Origin: Granulicella sp. L56
Lineage (GTDB): Bacteria; Acidobacteriota; Terriglobia; Terriglobales; Acidobacteriaceae
Direction of reading: 5' to 3'
Assembly: GCF_009765835.1 (NCBI RefSeq)
Contig: NZ_LMUS01000006.1
Span: forward strand, 2,004,438 to 2,068,437
DNA length: 64,000 nucleotides
Shown here: piece after piece, positions 20,422-29,638 of the stretch
How positions within the stretch are numbered: position 1 is the first letter of the stretch
Layout: each line of letters opens with the position of its first letter
The notes under the pieces: model-generated
The model's input: the letters and a program-made list of their open reading frames with translations, nothing else
Databases searched by the model: none
Told to the model about the DNA's origin: nothing
Position numbers and translations under genes: made by a program

Positions 20422-23400
20422 ATGACGAAACTTCTAAAGGTCCTATCTTTGATAGCAGTCGTTGTCTTTGGCGTTAGTCTGACGGCAACGGCTCAGAGCA
20501 CATCTGCACAACTCACCGGCAAGATTACCGACTCGAGTGGCGCTGTGGTGCCTCATGCTCGAGTGACCGCAAAAAATACCGGCACAAATCTCACCAAGAC
20601 TTCTGAGAGTGATGATGTTGGAGTCTATTCCCTCGTTTCGCTCCCGCCTGGTGAATATTCCTTGACCACGGAAGCTCAAGGGTTTGCCACTCGCATTCAG
20701 ACAGGAATCGTACTCACCGTTGCGCAGTCTGCAACTCTGGATATTGCGCTCCAGATTGGAGGCACACAGGACACCATTACTGTCAACGGCGGAGCGGAGC
20801 TGATCAACACAACAACAGCAGAGATCAGTCAGGTGATCGGCGAAGACTCCATCAAGGACCTACCGCTTAATGGTCGAGATCCTTCGAGCCTTGTGAATCT
20901 TTCGGTCGGGGTTACCAACGAACTGGCCTCACAAGCATCGACCCTGCCGGGTTCTAATTCATTCCCCCTTGAATCTGGCGCTTCCGCGGGCGGCCAGCGT
21001 CAAGGCAGCACATGGTACCTTCTCGACGGCGTAGCCAATATGGATACGTTCGCCCTGCTTGCCGCACCTTTTCCAAACGCAGACGCGACACAGGAGTTCC
21101 GTGTCATCTCGAATAACTTCGATGCACGATATGGATTCGCACCTAGCGCGGTCGTAAGCATCCAGACCAAGTCGGGCACCAATCAGTTTCATGGCGGAGC
21201 ATTCGAATTTATTCGCAACAACGACCTGAATGCATCGAACTGGTTTAGCGGCGCCGTCGATCCTCTCAAGCGCAATCAGTTCGGTGGTTATATCGGTGGC
21301 CCCATCTTCAAAGACAAGCTCTTCTTTTTTACGAACTATCAGGGAACGAGAAGTCACTATCAAGCTTCCACAAACTCGACCGACACTCCGACACAGGCCA
21401 TGCTCAACGGAGACTTCAGCGCAGTCCCGGCTGGCGATATTGATGGTCCGCTTGCTGGAGTCTTTCAAACAGTGAATGGGAAGCCGAACCAGGTCAACCC
21501 CAACCTGTTCAGCACGGGTGCTCTTGCTATTGCGAAATCGTTGCCGCTTGGGCAAGACCCATCGACAGGTCTGACTAACTACGCCGCTCCTGCGCAAAAG
21601 TTTACCTACAACGAAAATACGACGCGCTTTGACTACACGATTAATCCTAATCAGCGCGTCTTCCTGCGTAGTTTTACTTATCTCTATAACCAACCGGGGG
21701 CATCAGTTCCGGGAGATATTCTCGCTGGCGTCAATGGCCAGAATGGAACGTATCTTAATCTGGTCGCTGGCCATACCTGGACGGTTACACCAAGTTTGCT
21801 GAATAGCGCGACGCTCTCCTGGGCGGAGATTGACTTCTCCACTGGCACCATCGAGAAAGATGCGGGCGGAAGCCCCATCTGCCTTTCCAGATACATCAAT
21901 GTCTCGGACCCCGTGGGACAGTGCTATATCGGTGGCCTGTCGGCGTTTGATGGCAATGTACTTTATGGCGGGGGACTTGGCTTCAACGCCTTCACCGGCA
22001 ACCCGAACGATACCCGTCGCCGCTATTGGTGGTTTACCGATACGGCAACCAAGACGATCGGCAAGCATACCCTCACCTTTGGAACAGACATCATGCACCG
22101 CTATGGCTTTGAGTTTTATGGCGGCAGCGTCAATCCTGCCGTCAGCTTCAACGGCCAATACACGGGCTTTCCATTGTCGGACTTTCTGCTGGGATATCTA
22201 AACAACATGAGTCAGGGAGCTGGAGAGAGCGGCAGTGAATCCGGCTACATGATCGGAATCTATGCGCAGGATCAGTTTAAACTGCTCCCGAACCTGACTT
22301 TCACGGCCGGTCTGCGCTGGGACCCAAACTTTCCGCTTCAGGTGAGCGGCGGTCGCGGTGCGGCCTTCGTTCCCGGACAGCAGAGCACGCGATATCCAAA
22401 TGCTCCACTCGGGCTCGTTTTCCCAGGAGACCACGGTATCAACGATGGTCTTATGCCAACCACCTATGGCTACTTCGAGCCTCGTATCGGCCTTGCGTGG
22501 CAGGTACATCCCGACACGGTCCTCCGCGCTGGCTTTGGTCTCTTCACCACTCCCCTCGAAGATGCCTTCTACAATCACGTTTGGGATACGGCTCCCTTTG
22601 CGCCCTCATATGGGCTGAGTGGAGGCGGCACAACACCATTATCCTTTGACAATCCCTGGAGTAGCTTTACCTCTACAGGAGGCAAAAGTCCGTTCCCGCC
22701 ATTTGCCTCGCCCTCGCAGCTTCCGCCTTCCAACGCTGCGTTCATTACACCTCTCGCCGTTCCCGCAGTCTTCGCCAGCAATTTCAAGCTGGGCATCACT
22801 CAAAGCTGGAATCTCTCGCTCGAACAGTCGTTCGGCAATCAGTTTGTTCTGCATCTGGCCTACGTGGGTTCAGAGTCCTTCCATCAGGCGACCACTGTGG
22901 ACCAAAATCCTGGGGGCTTTGTGTGCCCCCCTGGTGTTGCTCCTAATCCCAATAACTGTGGCGATGTACGATCAACTTATACGAACTTCGCCCAGATTAT
23001 TCAGGTACAGCCTGCAGCAACCTCGAGCTATAACGCGCTTCAAGCTGGTGTGGAGAAACGTTTCTCGCACGGTCTTCAGTTCCAGTCCAACTTCACCTGG
23101 TCCCATGACACGGACGTAGGCGGTTCGGGCGATCCATCGTTTGAATCCAGCGTTAGCGATCCACATAGTGTTGGTCACGACCGCGGACCGTCGAGCCTGA
23201 ATTATCCCGTTGTCTCCGTGTCAAATCTGGTCTACAGGTTACCTCTGCTGGCCCACAAAAATGCTCTGATAAAAAACACCTTAGGTGGGTGGGAGATCTC
23301 CGGCCTCTATACCGCACAGTCTGGGCCTCCTTTCACCATCAACGGTGGACAAGGCAACAATAACTCCGGATTTCTTGTGGGTCAGGACCGCGCGGATGCT

Positions 23401-23748
23401 GTCTCCGGACAACCCCTTCAGGTTCGACAGGGTGGTAAGAGTCACTGGGTACACCAGTACCTCAATCCTGCTGCATTTACGAACAACGCATATGGCACGG
23501 CTGGAAACTCCAAAAAATTCTCGATTCAGGAGGCCCCAATCAGCACTGCTGATCTGGCAGTAATCAAGAACTGGAGCATCTATGACCGCTATAAGGTTCA
23601 ATTCCGTTGGGAGGCCTTCAATGCATTGAACCATCCCAGCTTCGGCCAGCCGGATTCCAATCCAGGTGACTCAAACTTCGGCCAGATCACATCGATCGGA
23701 TCCGTTGCACCACGCGTCATGCAGGGAGGAATAAAGTTCTCCTTCTGA
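20422..23748 (+). CDS. Oar-like TonB-dependent receptor
   Basis: A 1108-residue outer-membrane transporter. A signal peptide (residues 1-25, ending TATAQ) leads into a carboxypeptidase-regulatory-like beta-sandwich (about 28-110: QLTGKITDSSGAVVPHARV), then a plug domain (IKDLPLNGRDPSSLVNL) and a large beta-barrel ending in the aromatic-terminated strand GGIKFSF. This architecture is typical of the greatly expanded acidobacterial receptor family for oligosaccharide import. GGAAGGAG precedes the ATG. It is the last gene of the regulator-GH89-acetyltransferase series and is followed by a hairpin. The likely cargo is the oligosaccharide attacked by GH89; that is inference from position. Confidence 0.93.
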   Translation: MTKLLKVLSLIAVVVFGVSLTATAQSTSAQLTGKITDSSGAVVPHARVTAKNTGTNLTKTSESDDVGVYSLVSLPPGEYSLTTEAQGFATRIQTGIVLTVAQSATLDIALQIGGTQDTITVNGGAELINTTTAEISQVIGEDSIKDLPLNGRDPSSLVNLSVGVTNELASQASTLPGSNSFPLESGASAGGQRQGSTWYLLDGVANMDTFALLAAPFPNADATQEFRVISNNFDARYGFAPSAVVSIQTKSGTNQFHGGAFEFIRNNDLNASNWFSGAVDPLKRNQFGGYIGGPIFKDKLFFFTNYQGTRSHYQASTNSTDTPTQAMLNGDFSAVPAGDIDGPLAGVFQTVNGKPNQVNPNLFSTGALAIAKSLPLGQDPSTGLTNYAAPAQKFTYNENTTRFDYTINPNQRVFLRSFTYLYNQPGASVPGDILAGVNGQNGTYLNLVAGHTWTVTPSLLNSATLSWAEIDFSTGTIEKDAGGSPICLSRYINVSDPVGQCYIGGLSAFDGNVLYGGGLGFNAFTGNPNDTRRRYWWFTDTATKTIGKHTLTFGTDIMHRYGFEFYGGSVNPAVSFNGQYTGFPLSDFLLGYLNNMSQGAGESGSESGYMIGIYAQDQFKLLPNLTFTAGLRWDPNFPLQVSGGRGAAFVPGQQSTRYPNAPLGLVFPGDHGINDGLMPTTYGYFEPRIGLAWQVHPDTVLRAGFGLFTTPLEDAFYNHVWDTAPFAPSYGLSGGGTTPLSFDNPWSSFTSTGGKSPFPPFASPSQLPPSNAAFITPLAVPAVFASNFKLGITQSWNLSLEQSFGNQFVLHLAYVGSESFHQATTVDQNPGGFVCPPGVAPNPNNCGDVRSTYTNFAQIIQVQPAATSSYNALQAGVEKRFSHGLQFQSNFTWSHDTDVGGSGDPSFESSVSDPHSVGHDRGPSSLNYPVVSVSNLVYRLPLLAHKNALIKNTLGGWEISGLYTAQSGPPFTINGGQGNNNSGFLVGQDRADAVSGQPLQVRQGGKSHWVHQYLNPAAFTNNAYGTAGNSKKFSIQEAPISTADLAVIKNWSIYDRYKVQFRWEAFNALNHPSFGQPDSNPGDSNFGQITSIGSVAPRVMQGGIKFSF

Positions 23749-23766
23749 AAATGGACAAAACAGTCC

Positions 23767-23801
23767 GCCACTACAGAATTCATATTTAGTTCTGTAGTGG
23801 C
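23767..23801 (+). terminator. Hairpin after the receptor gene
   Basis: GCCACTACAGAA (23767-23778) pairs perfectly with TTCTGTAGTGGC (23790-23801) around an 11-base AT-rich loop, 18 bp after the receptor stop codon. No U-tract follows, so termination may be weak or the hairpin may only protect the mRNA end. Confidence 0.55.
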
Positions 23802-23928
23802 CAAGAAGGTTCAAGCGCCGTAGTTTTCCTTTAGAGATCATCCTGGTCGGTGCGTACGTTGGTACTGTTCGACGTCTTCACAATCGCCGCTTGATCAAAG
23901 AAGTTCTAGCCACACTGCATCAACAGAG

Positions 23929-24185
23929 CTAATGCAACAGGGCTGCGGGCACTTCATTCCAGATCGAAGGCGTAGCTTGGCCTTTGCGCCTCCGCCGGCC
24001 CAGGGCAAGCTGGTTCTTGTAAATACGACGGAGCGATTCAAGGGCGCCTATGGTGATGGCGACGGATCTTCAATTTTTTGAAGCCAAGCATCGGTCTGGT
24101 TCCGAACTTGATCTCACGATGGTCCTGTTCGATGAGGTCGTTGAGGTACTTGGAAGATCGAATTTTCGTGTGCTTAGATAGCTTC
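23929..24185 (-). pseudogene. IS6-family transposase, C-terminal remnant
   Basis: Read leftward, the stretch encodes SSKYLNDLIEQDHREIK and PMLGFKKLK, then after a one-base frameshift AITIGALESLRRIYKNQLAL and finally IWNEVPAALLH before a TAG at 23929-23931. These are the end of the DDE domain and the C-terminus of IS6/IS240-type transposases (the Glu in LIEQDH is the last catalytic acid). The first two thirds of the gene and clear terminal repeats are missing. It marks an old insertion between the receptor and GH42 genes. Confidence 0.75.
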
Positions 24186-24247
24186 GCTATCGAGAAAATC
24201 TTCAAATCCTCGCTCTGGACCGGATGCACCTCCAGCACCTTCTGTCA

Positions 24248-24476
24248 GCGAACCGCTTCGGCGGCCACTACACGCGCACCGGCGTCGACGTACCACACGC
24301 GAGTTGCTCACCTTGAGAATGCTAGACTCGCTTGGCGGTTGCGAAGTGAAGATCAAGGCCATGTGGGCAACGACCGCGCATGGCTGATCGACGTCCTGAC
24401 CCAGTGGCTGCCATTTATCGGCTATCCTCGTACGATCAATGCGTTGCGCGTCCTTAGCGAAGTTGCCGCGTTGTGA
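24248..24476 (+). pseudogene. Carboxymuconolactone-decarboxylase-family gene remnant
   Basis: Three short segments in different frames together spell the C-terminal part of a carboxymuconolactone decarboxylase (AhpD-like) protein: ANRFGGHYTRTGVD (from 24248), RELLTLRMLDSLGGCEVKIK (from 24298) and GNDRAWLIDVLTQWLPFIG with YPRTINAL, ending at TGA 24474-24476. At least two frameshifts separate them and the N-terminus is absent, so the gene is dead. It directly abuts the transposase remnant on its left. Confidence 0.7.
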
Positions 24477-24517
24477 AGACTGCCAGTGCCGCGATGTTCA
24501 ATCAGCAAGGAGACGTT

Positions 24518-26707
24518 ATGAAAAGCCCACAGAGGACTGTACTGATGAGATCGAACCTCGCCCGGTTTTGCGTTGCAGCACTTCTGGGGCTGCCTTCTGC
24601 CATGTCGGCGCAACAACAAACGGCCCCGCCGCCTGGCGCGATCATGCCCAACGTGTTGTACGGCGCGGCCTACTACAACGAGTACATGCCGGCTGACCTG
24701 CAGCCAGGCCGACTTGAGAAAGATGTCGCGCTGATGAAAACAGCCGGCATCAGCGTTGTGCGCATGGGCGAATCCACATGGAGCCTGTGGGAACCGGCGG
24801 ACGGACAATTTGAATACGCGTGGATGGACCGCATCGTCGATGCTATGGGCAAGGCCGGTATCAAAGTCATCATGGGAACGCCCACCTACTCCATCCCCAC
24901 CTGGATGTGGAAGGCGCATCCCGAGATCCTCGCCCGACCTCTTGGCGGAGCCAGCGTCGGCTATGGCATGCGGCAGAACATGAACACTGACGACCCGAAC
25001 TACCGTCGATCTGCCGAGCGCCTCATCGTCAACATGGTTAGCCACTACAAGGACAATCCCACTGTCATCGGCTGGCAGATCGATAACGAGACCAGCTCCT
25101 ACGGCGCCTCAAACCCACAGGTATTCCAAGAGTTTGTCGAACGCCTTAAGAAGAAGTTCGGCACCACCGACGCGCTAAACAAGGCCTGGTTCCTAAACTA
25201 CTGGGGGCAGGATGTGAATGACTGGAACGACATGCCCACCCGCGACAACGCCACCAGCACCAGCTACAAGCTCGAGTGGTCGCGCTTTGAGCAGGATCGC
25301 GTCACCAACTTTCTTGCATGGCAAGCCGCACTCGTACGCGCACATCGCAGGCCCGATCAGTTTGTTACCCAGGACTTCGGCTCCATGATGCGCCTCGACG
25401 TCAACGAGCCCGAGGTCGCGAAGGTGCTCGATGTCGTCGCGAATAATCCATACCATGGCACGCAAGACCATATGGACGGTGCGTGGCAGGCGTTGCAGGG
25501 CGACTTTTCCCGCTCACTTAAGCACCAGAACTTCCTCGTTACCGAGACCAACGCACAGACACTTGGATGGGACTCGACGATGCAGTTCCCGCCTTATGAT
25601 GGGCAGCTCCGGTTGGATGTGTACACCGATATTTCCAGCGGCGCCAACATGGTCGAGTACTGGCACTGGCACTCAATTCACGCGGGGCAGGAGACCTACT
25701 GGAAGGGCGTGCTGGGCCACGATCTGGAGCCGAACCGGGCCTATGCCGAGGTAAGCCGTATCGCGCATGAACTGCAGGTGATCGGGCCGCAGATCGTGAA
25801 CATGAAGATCCGCAATGACGTCGCAATCCTCTACAGTCCCGACTCCAGCAATGCGCTCGCCTTTATGCCTTACACTCATGCCGAGCTCAATTGGACGCCA
25901 GGTAAAGCGGCGGGCGCATATGGCGCCACGGTCCAACAACTACACAACGCTCTCTACAAGGCGAACGTGGGTGCGGATTTCGTCTTCCCCACGACGGCCG
26001 ACTTTTCTCAGTACAAGCTGCTGATTGTTCCTTCGCTCTACGTCGCAGACGATGCCTTGCTCAAACGTATCTCGGATTACGTGCACGATGGCGGACACGT
26101 ACTTATGACCTTCAAAAGCGGATTTACGAACGAGAATTCAGCCGTGCGTTGGGAGAAGGCGCCCGGTCCGCTACGCGATGCTGCCGGCTTCACTTACCAG
26201 GAGTTCTCCAATCTTGAGAAGCCGCTTCCTCTTCGCGGCAATCCCTTTCATGTGACTGAGGGAAACATGGTGAGCCAATGGGCGGAATTCCTTCAACCTA
26301 CCACAGCGAAGGCGCTCGCCACCTATGATCACCCGTTCTTCGGACGTTGGCCCGCGATCACAGAAAACCAGTTCGGAACGGGCACGCTTATCTATGAGGG
26401 AACAACTCTCTCTGAGCAATTGCAGCAGGCGGTCGTGCAGCGGGCTCTACAGGATAGCGGTATACCTTTTGATGCGGAAGCCCCTGTATCCTCCATTCGC
26501 GTGAAAAGTGGATTGAACGCATCCGGAAAGGCCCTCACGTATATGCTCAACTACTCTTCCTCACCTGTCGCCGTGAAATATGCCGGAGCGCCCGCACATG
26601 ATCTGCTGACGAAAAGAGCTTTGAGTCCAGGTCAGGTTCTGTCGATCCAGCCATGGGATCTGGTGATCGCCGAAAGTGACAGCGCTACAAGCAAATCCGA
26701 CCGCTGA
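24518..26707 (+). CDS. Secreted GH42 beta-galactosidase
   Basis: A 729-residue glycoside hydrolase of family 42, which removes terminal beta-galactose from oligosaccharides. The start at 24518 is chosen because AAGGAG lies 6 bp upstream and it gives a good signal peptide (about residues 1-29, ending SAMSAQ). The (beta/alpha)8 barrel begins LYGAAYYNEYMP; the acid/base is Glu191 in GWQIDNE and the nucleophile Glu343 in FLVTETNAQTLGW. The trimerisation (glutaminase-like) domain (about 400-620) and a short C-terminal beta domain follow, so it is full length. Most GH42 enzymes are cytoplasmic, so export is notable. It may act with the GH89/receptor locus on mixed glycans, although the transposase scar lies between them. 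Confidence 0.9.
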   Translation: MKSPQRTVLMRSNLARFCVAALLGLPSAMSAQQQTAPPPGAIMPNVLYGAAYYNEYMPADLQPGRLEKDVALMKTAGISVVRMGESTWSLWEPADGQFEYAWMDRIVDAMGKAGIKVIMGTPTYSIPTWMWKAHPEILARPLGGASVGYGMRQNMNTDDPNYRRSAERLIVNMVSHYKDNPTVIGWQIDNETSSYGASNPQVFQEFVERLKKKFGTTDALNKAWFLNYWGQDVNDWNDMPTRDNATSTSYKLEWSRFEQDRVTNFLAWQAALVRAHRRPDQFVTQDFGSMMRLDVNEPEVAKVLDVVANNPYHGTQDHMDGAWQALQGDFSRSLKHQNFLVTETNAQTLGWDSTMQFPPYDGQLRLDVYTDISSGANMVEYWHWHSIHAGQETYWKGVLGHDLEPNRAYAEVSRIAHELQVIGPQIVNMKIRNDVAILYSPDSSNALAFMPYTHAELNWTPGKAAGAYGATVQQLHNALYKANVGADFVFPTTADFSQYKLLIVPSLYVADDALLKRISDYVHDGGHVLMTFKSGFTNENSAVRWEKAPGPLRDAAGFTYQEFSNLEKPLPLRGNPFHVTEGNMVSQWAEFLQPTTAKALATYDHPFFGRWPAITENQFGTGTLIYEGTTLSEQLQQAVVQRALQDSGIPFDAEAPVSSIRVKSGLNASGKALTYMLNYSSSPVAVKYAGAPAHDLLTKRALSPGQVLSIQPWDLVIAESDSATSKSDR

Positions 26708-26798
26708 CAAGAAGAGTTGATAACGATCAATTCCGCATAATCAAATATGGCATGAGCGACCCGTTTCTGATGTAATTTGCTGGATACTTAGTCAGACG

Positions 26799-27437
26799 AT
26801 GTCTGAGGTAGTCGGTGAGGTGCACAAGATGAGCATGACTCCTCAACAGTACGATCGGATCATCAAATACCTGGACATCGTTCGTTCGGAATTTAGGCAA
26901 CGGATCGAATTGAAGCAGCAGGTATTGACAGCGTATGTAGTTGGGTTAGCCGCTATTTTCGGTTTTGTGATTCAGGGGTTTCATTCCAATCCTCTAATTA
27001 TTAATATTCTTTGGCTCATCCCTTTTATATCGTTGAGTGCAGCGGCCTTCTTTGGCGATCACATGCTAATTAGTATCGCGCTCTCCCGATACATCGAGAA
27101 CAACCTGGAATGGCTGCTGAACGAAGATGGACTCTCTATCCCCTTCTGGGATCGAAATAGCGCCATCGATCCTGCCGCCAGCATCTTTGGGGTATTGAAT
27201 TTGATTGAAGGGGCAATCATCTGCCTCCCCACTTGTGCAGTAATCTGCGTACTTCTTTGGCCCTCGCGCCGTGTCTACTGGATAGGAAAGAACTTCGAGA
27301 TCCTTCTGACCATTTACGCAATTGCCTGCTTATGCCTTTCGGCCTGGCTCGTTACAAAGATGGCGAAGGAAGCACGCGATACGTTTCGCTCCACAAAGGG
27401 AAAAAGAGCAAAAACTCGTCCACACCCCGAAGGGTGA
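26799..27437 (+). CDS. Hypothetical four-helix membrane protein
   Basis: I do not recognise this family. The 212-residue product has a charged N-terminal segment with an amphipathic helix (about 15-42), then two hydrophobic helices (about 44-90, VVGLAAIFGFVIQGF and ILWLIPFISLSAAAFF), a polar loop (WLLNEDGLSIPFWD), and two more helices (about 135-195), ending in a basic tail (KGKRAKTRPHPEG). ATG codons at 26829 or 26835 are alternatives. It sits alone between the GH42 gene and the convergent htpG, and its lower GC than its neighbours hints at separate origin. Confidence 0.55.
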   Translation: MSEVVGEVHKMSMTPQQYDRIIKYLDIVRSEFRQRIELKQQVLTAYVVGLAAIFGFVIQGFHSNPLIINILWLIPFISLSAAAFFGDHMLISIALSRYIENNLEWLLNEDGLSIPFWDRNSAIDPAASIFGVLNLIEGAIICLPTCAVICVLLWPSRRVYWIGKNFEILLTIYAIACLCLSAWLVTKMAKEARDTFRSTKGKRAKTRPHPEG

Positions 27438-27648
27438 GGGCGAGTTGTCAATGCCCCGGTTCTCAACTTTGGAAACATCGCACCGCCATCACTGTGCCAT
27501 AAGGCATCACATGAGATTTCGATCACAGAAGGTGGGTGGAATCTATTGCGGCTGGCCGTTTAGCTCTCTTGCTATCAATGCGCGATGTTCCACTTTATGT
27601 GTCAACCTACAAATTTTGATAGTCAGTTGATTGGCTTTTGTAATAAAT

Positions 27649-27681
27649 GGGGCTGCGTATGTGCGCAGCCCCTTCTTATTT
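27649..27681. terminator. Bidirectional terminator between the membrane protein gene and htpG
   Basis: GGGGCTGCG (27649-27657) pairs with CGCAGCCCC (27664-27672) around a six-base loop. Rightward it is followed by TTCTTATTTAATTTT, and leftward by ATTTATTAC. It lies just beyond the htpG stop and suits termination of the leftward htpG transcript as well as rightward read-through. Confidence 0.8.
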
Positions 27682-27707
27682 AATTTTGTTGATTTAATTT
27701 TCTTTTT

Positions 27708-29579
27708 TTAAATCGAGAGATTGAGAACGCGGTTGAGTCGTTGGACGAAGGCGGCGGGGTCTTGCAGGGGTACGCCTTCCATCAGCAGGGCCTGATCGAA
27801 GAGCATCCATGCGGCATCCTGGGTGACGGCGTCGTCGGAACGCGCAAGCAGTTTCTTGACGATCTCGTGATCGGGATTGATCTCGAGCGTGGGCTTGGGC
27901 GCAGGAATGTCTTTCTGGCCCATGGCACGCAGCATCTGCTGCATCTGCAGGGATGGCTCCTCTTCGTCGGAGACGATGCAGGAGGGGCTGTCGGCGAGCC
28001 GCACGGAGGCGCGCACATCCTTGACGCGGTCGCCCAGCGCGGCCTTCAGCTTGTCGAGGAGCGGCTTCAACGCTTCGGCCTTGTCTGCCTCGGGCTCGGC
28101 TTCGTCCTTCAGGTCGTCGCCGGTCGATGCCTTGTTGACGGCTTTGAGATCGATGTCGCCGTACTTGTCGATGCCGGAGAAGACAATCTCGTCGACATCG
28201 TCATCGAGGATGAGAACTTCAATATCTTTCTTCTTGTAGATCTCGAGAAGAGGCGAGGTGCGCAGCAAGGATTCGGAGCCGCCCGTGATGTAGTAGATGC
28301 TCTTCTGGCCTTCCTTCATGCGCGACTTTATGTCGGCGAGGCTGGTCAGGCCATCTACCTTGGTGGTCTTGAAGCGGATGAGGTCGAGCAGCGTCTCGCG
28401 ATTGGCGAAGTCGCTGTAGAGCCCTTCTTTGAGTGGACGGTTGTACTGGGTGATGAACTCCAGATATTTTTCGGGCTGATTGGTTGCGATGTTCTTCAGC
28501 TCGGAGAGGATCTTTTTGACGCTGGCGGTGCGGATGCTCGTGAGCACGCGATTCTGCTGGAGAATCTCGCGGCTGACGTTGAGGGGAAGGTCTTCGCTGT
28601 CGATGATGCCGCGAACGAAGCGCAGGTACTGGGGGAGAAGCTCTTTGGCGTCATCCATGATGAAGACGCGCTTCACGTAGAGCTTTACGCCGACCTTGTA
28701 TTCGGCCTGGTAGAGATCGAGCGGGGCCTTCGCGGGAATGTAGAACAGCGTGGTGTAGTCCAGCGTTCCCTCTGCGCGGGTGTGAAACCAGAAGAGCGGG
28801 TCCTGCGAATCGCCGGAGATGGATTTGTACAGCTCCTTGTAATCCTCGTCGGTGAGTTCATTTTTGGGGCGACGCCAGAGGGCGCTGGCAGCGTTGACCT
28901 GTTCGGTGGTGCGGACTTTATCGGACTTCTTTTCGGCTTCGTTCCACTCGCTCTTGTCGTAGGTCAGGAAGATGGGGAAGGCGATGTGGTTGGAGTACTT
29001 CTTCACGATCTCCCGCAGGCGCCAGCTATTGGCGTACGGCTTGCCTTCTTCGTTGAAGTGAAGAAGGATGGTGGTGCCGGCAACTGAGCGCTCTGCGGGC
29101 TCGATCTCGAAGCCAGTCTTGCCGTCGCTCACCCAGTGCCATGCCTGCTCTTTCCCGGCCTTGCGGGAGACGACCTCGATGCGATCAGCCACCATGAAGG
29201 CGCTGTAGAAACCTACTCCGAACTGGCCGATGAGATTTGAATCTTTCTTCGCGTCGCCGGAGAGCTGCGCGAGGAAGTTTTTCGTTCCAGAGCGGGCGAT
29301 GGTGCCGAGGTGAGAGATGAGGTCCTCTTCATTCATGCCGATGCCGGTGTCGGCGATGGTGAGAGTGCCTTTTTCCTCGTCGAGCTCGAGATCGATGCGA
29401 GGGTTGAAGGGGAGCGCCTTGTAGATATCGTCGGTAAGGGTCAGGTGGCGCAGCTTATCGAGCGCATCGGAGGAGTTGGAGATGAGCTCTCGCAGGAAGA
29501 TCTCTGGATGCGAATAGAGAGAGTGGATGATGAGCTGGAGTAGCTGACTGACTTCGGTTTGAAATTCACGCTTCGACAT
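27708..29579 (-). CDS. htpG: Molecular chaperone HtpG (Hsp90)
   Basis: A 623-residue cytosolic Hsp90 chaperone, full length for bacterial HtpG. The GHKL ATPase domain shows LRELISNSSDALDKLR, DTGIGMNEEDLISHLGTIARSGT and QFGVGFYSAFMVAD. The middle domain contains RVFIMDDAKELLPQYLRFVRG and the catalytic-loop region NVSREILQQNRVL; the dimerisation domain ends NRVLNLSI. It is monocistronic with a strong terminator behind it. No heat-shock promoter element (such as CIRCE) was recognised in the 59-bp gap to the next gene upstream. Confidence 0.97.
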   Translation of the reverse strand: MSKREFQTEVSQLLQLIIHSLYSHPEIFLRELISNSSDALDKLRHLTLTDDIYKALPFNPRIDLELDEEKGTLTIADTGIGMNEEDLISHLGTIARSGTKNFLAQLSGDAKKDSNLIGQFGVGFYSAFMVADRIEVVSRKAGKEQAWHWVSDGKTGFEIEPAERSVAGTTILLHFNEEGKPYANSWRLREIVKKYSNHIAFPIFLTYDKSEWNEAEKKSDKVRTTEQVNAASALWRRPKNELTDEDYKELYKSISGDSQDPLFWFHTRAEGTLDYTTLFYIPAKAPLDLYQAEYKVGVKLYVKRVFIMDDAKELLPQYLRFVRGIIDSEDLPLNVSREILQQNRVLTSIRTASVKKILSELKNIATNQPEKYLEFITQYNRPLKEGLYSDFANRETLLDLIRFKTTKVDGLTSLADIKSRMKEGQKSIYYITGGSESLLRTSPLLEIYKKKDIEVLILDDDVDEIVFSGIDKYGDIDLKAVNKASTGDDLKDEAEPEADKAEALKPLLDKLKAALGDRVKDVRASVRLADSPSCIVSDEEEPSLQMQQMLRAMGQKDIPAPKPTLEINPDHEIVKKLLARSDDAVTQDAAWMLFDQALLMEGVPLQDPAAFVQRLNRVLNLSI

Positions 29580-29638
29580 GACTTCATTATAAAAAAACTG
29601 AAGCGAGGAGGACGTGCGTGGCTGCTTATTGGCCGAGA

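Noticed and set aside
23908-23945. Terminal inverted repeat of the IS6 element (GCTCTGTTGATGC)
   Set aside because: The orientation does not match the expected right end and no partner repeat is found.
27741-29087. A 448-codon open frame antisense to htpG
   Set aside because: Shadow of htpG with no signal, motif or ribosome-binding site.
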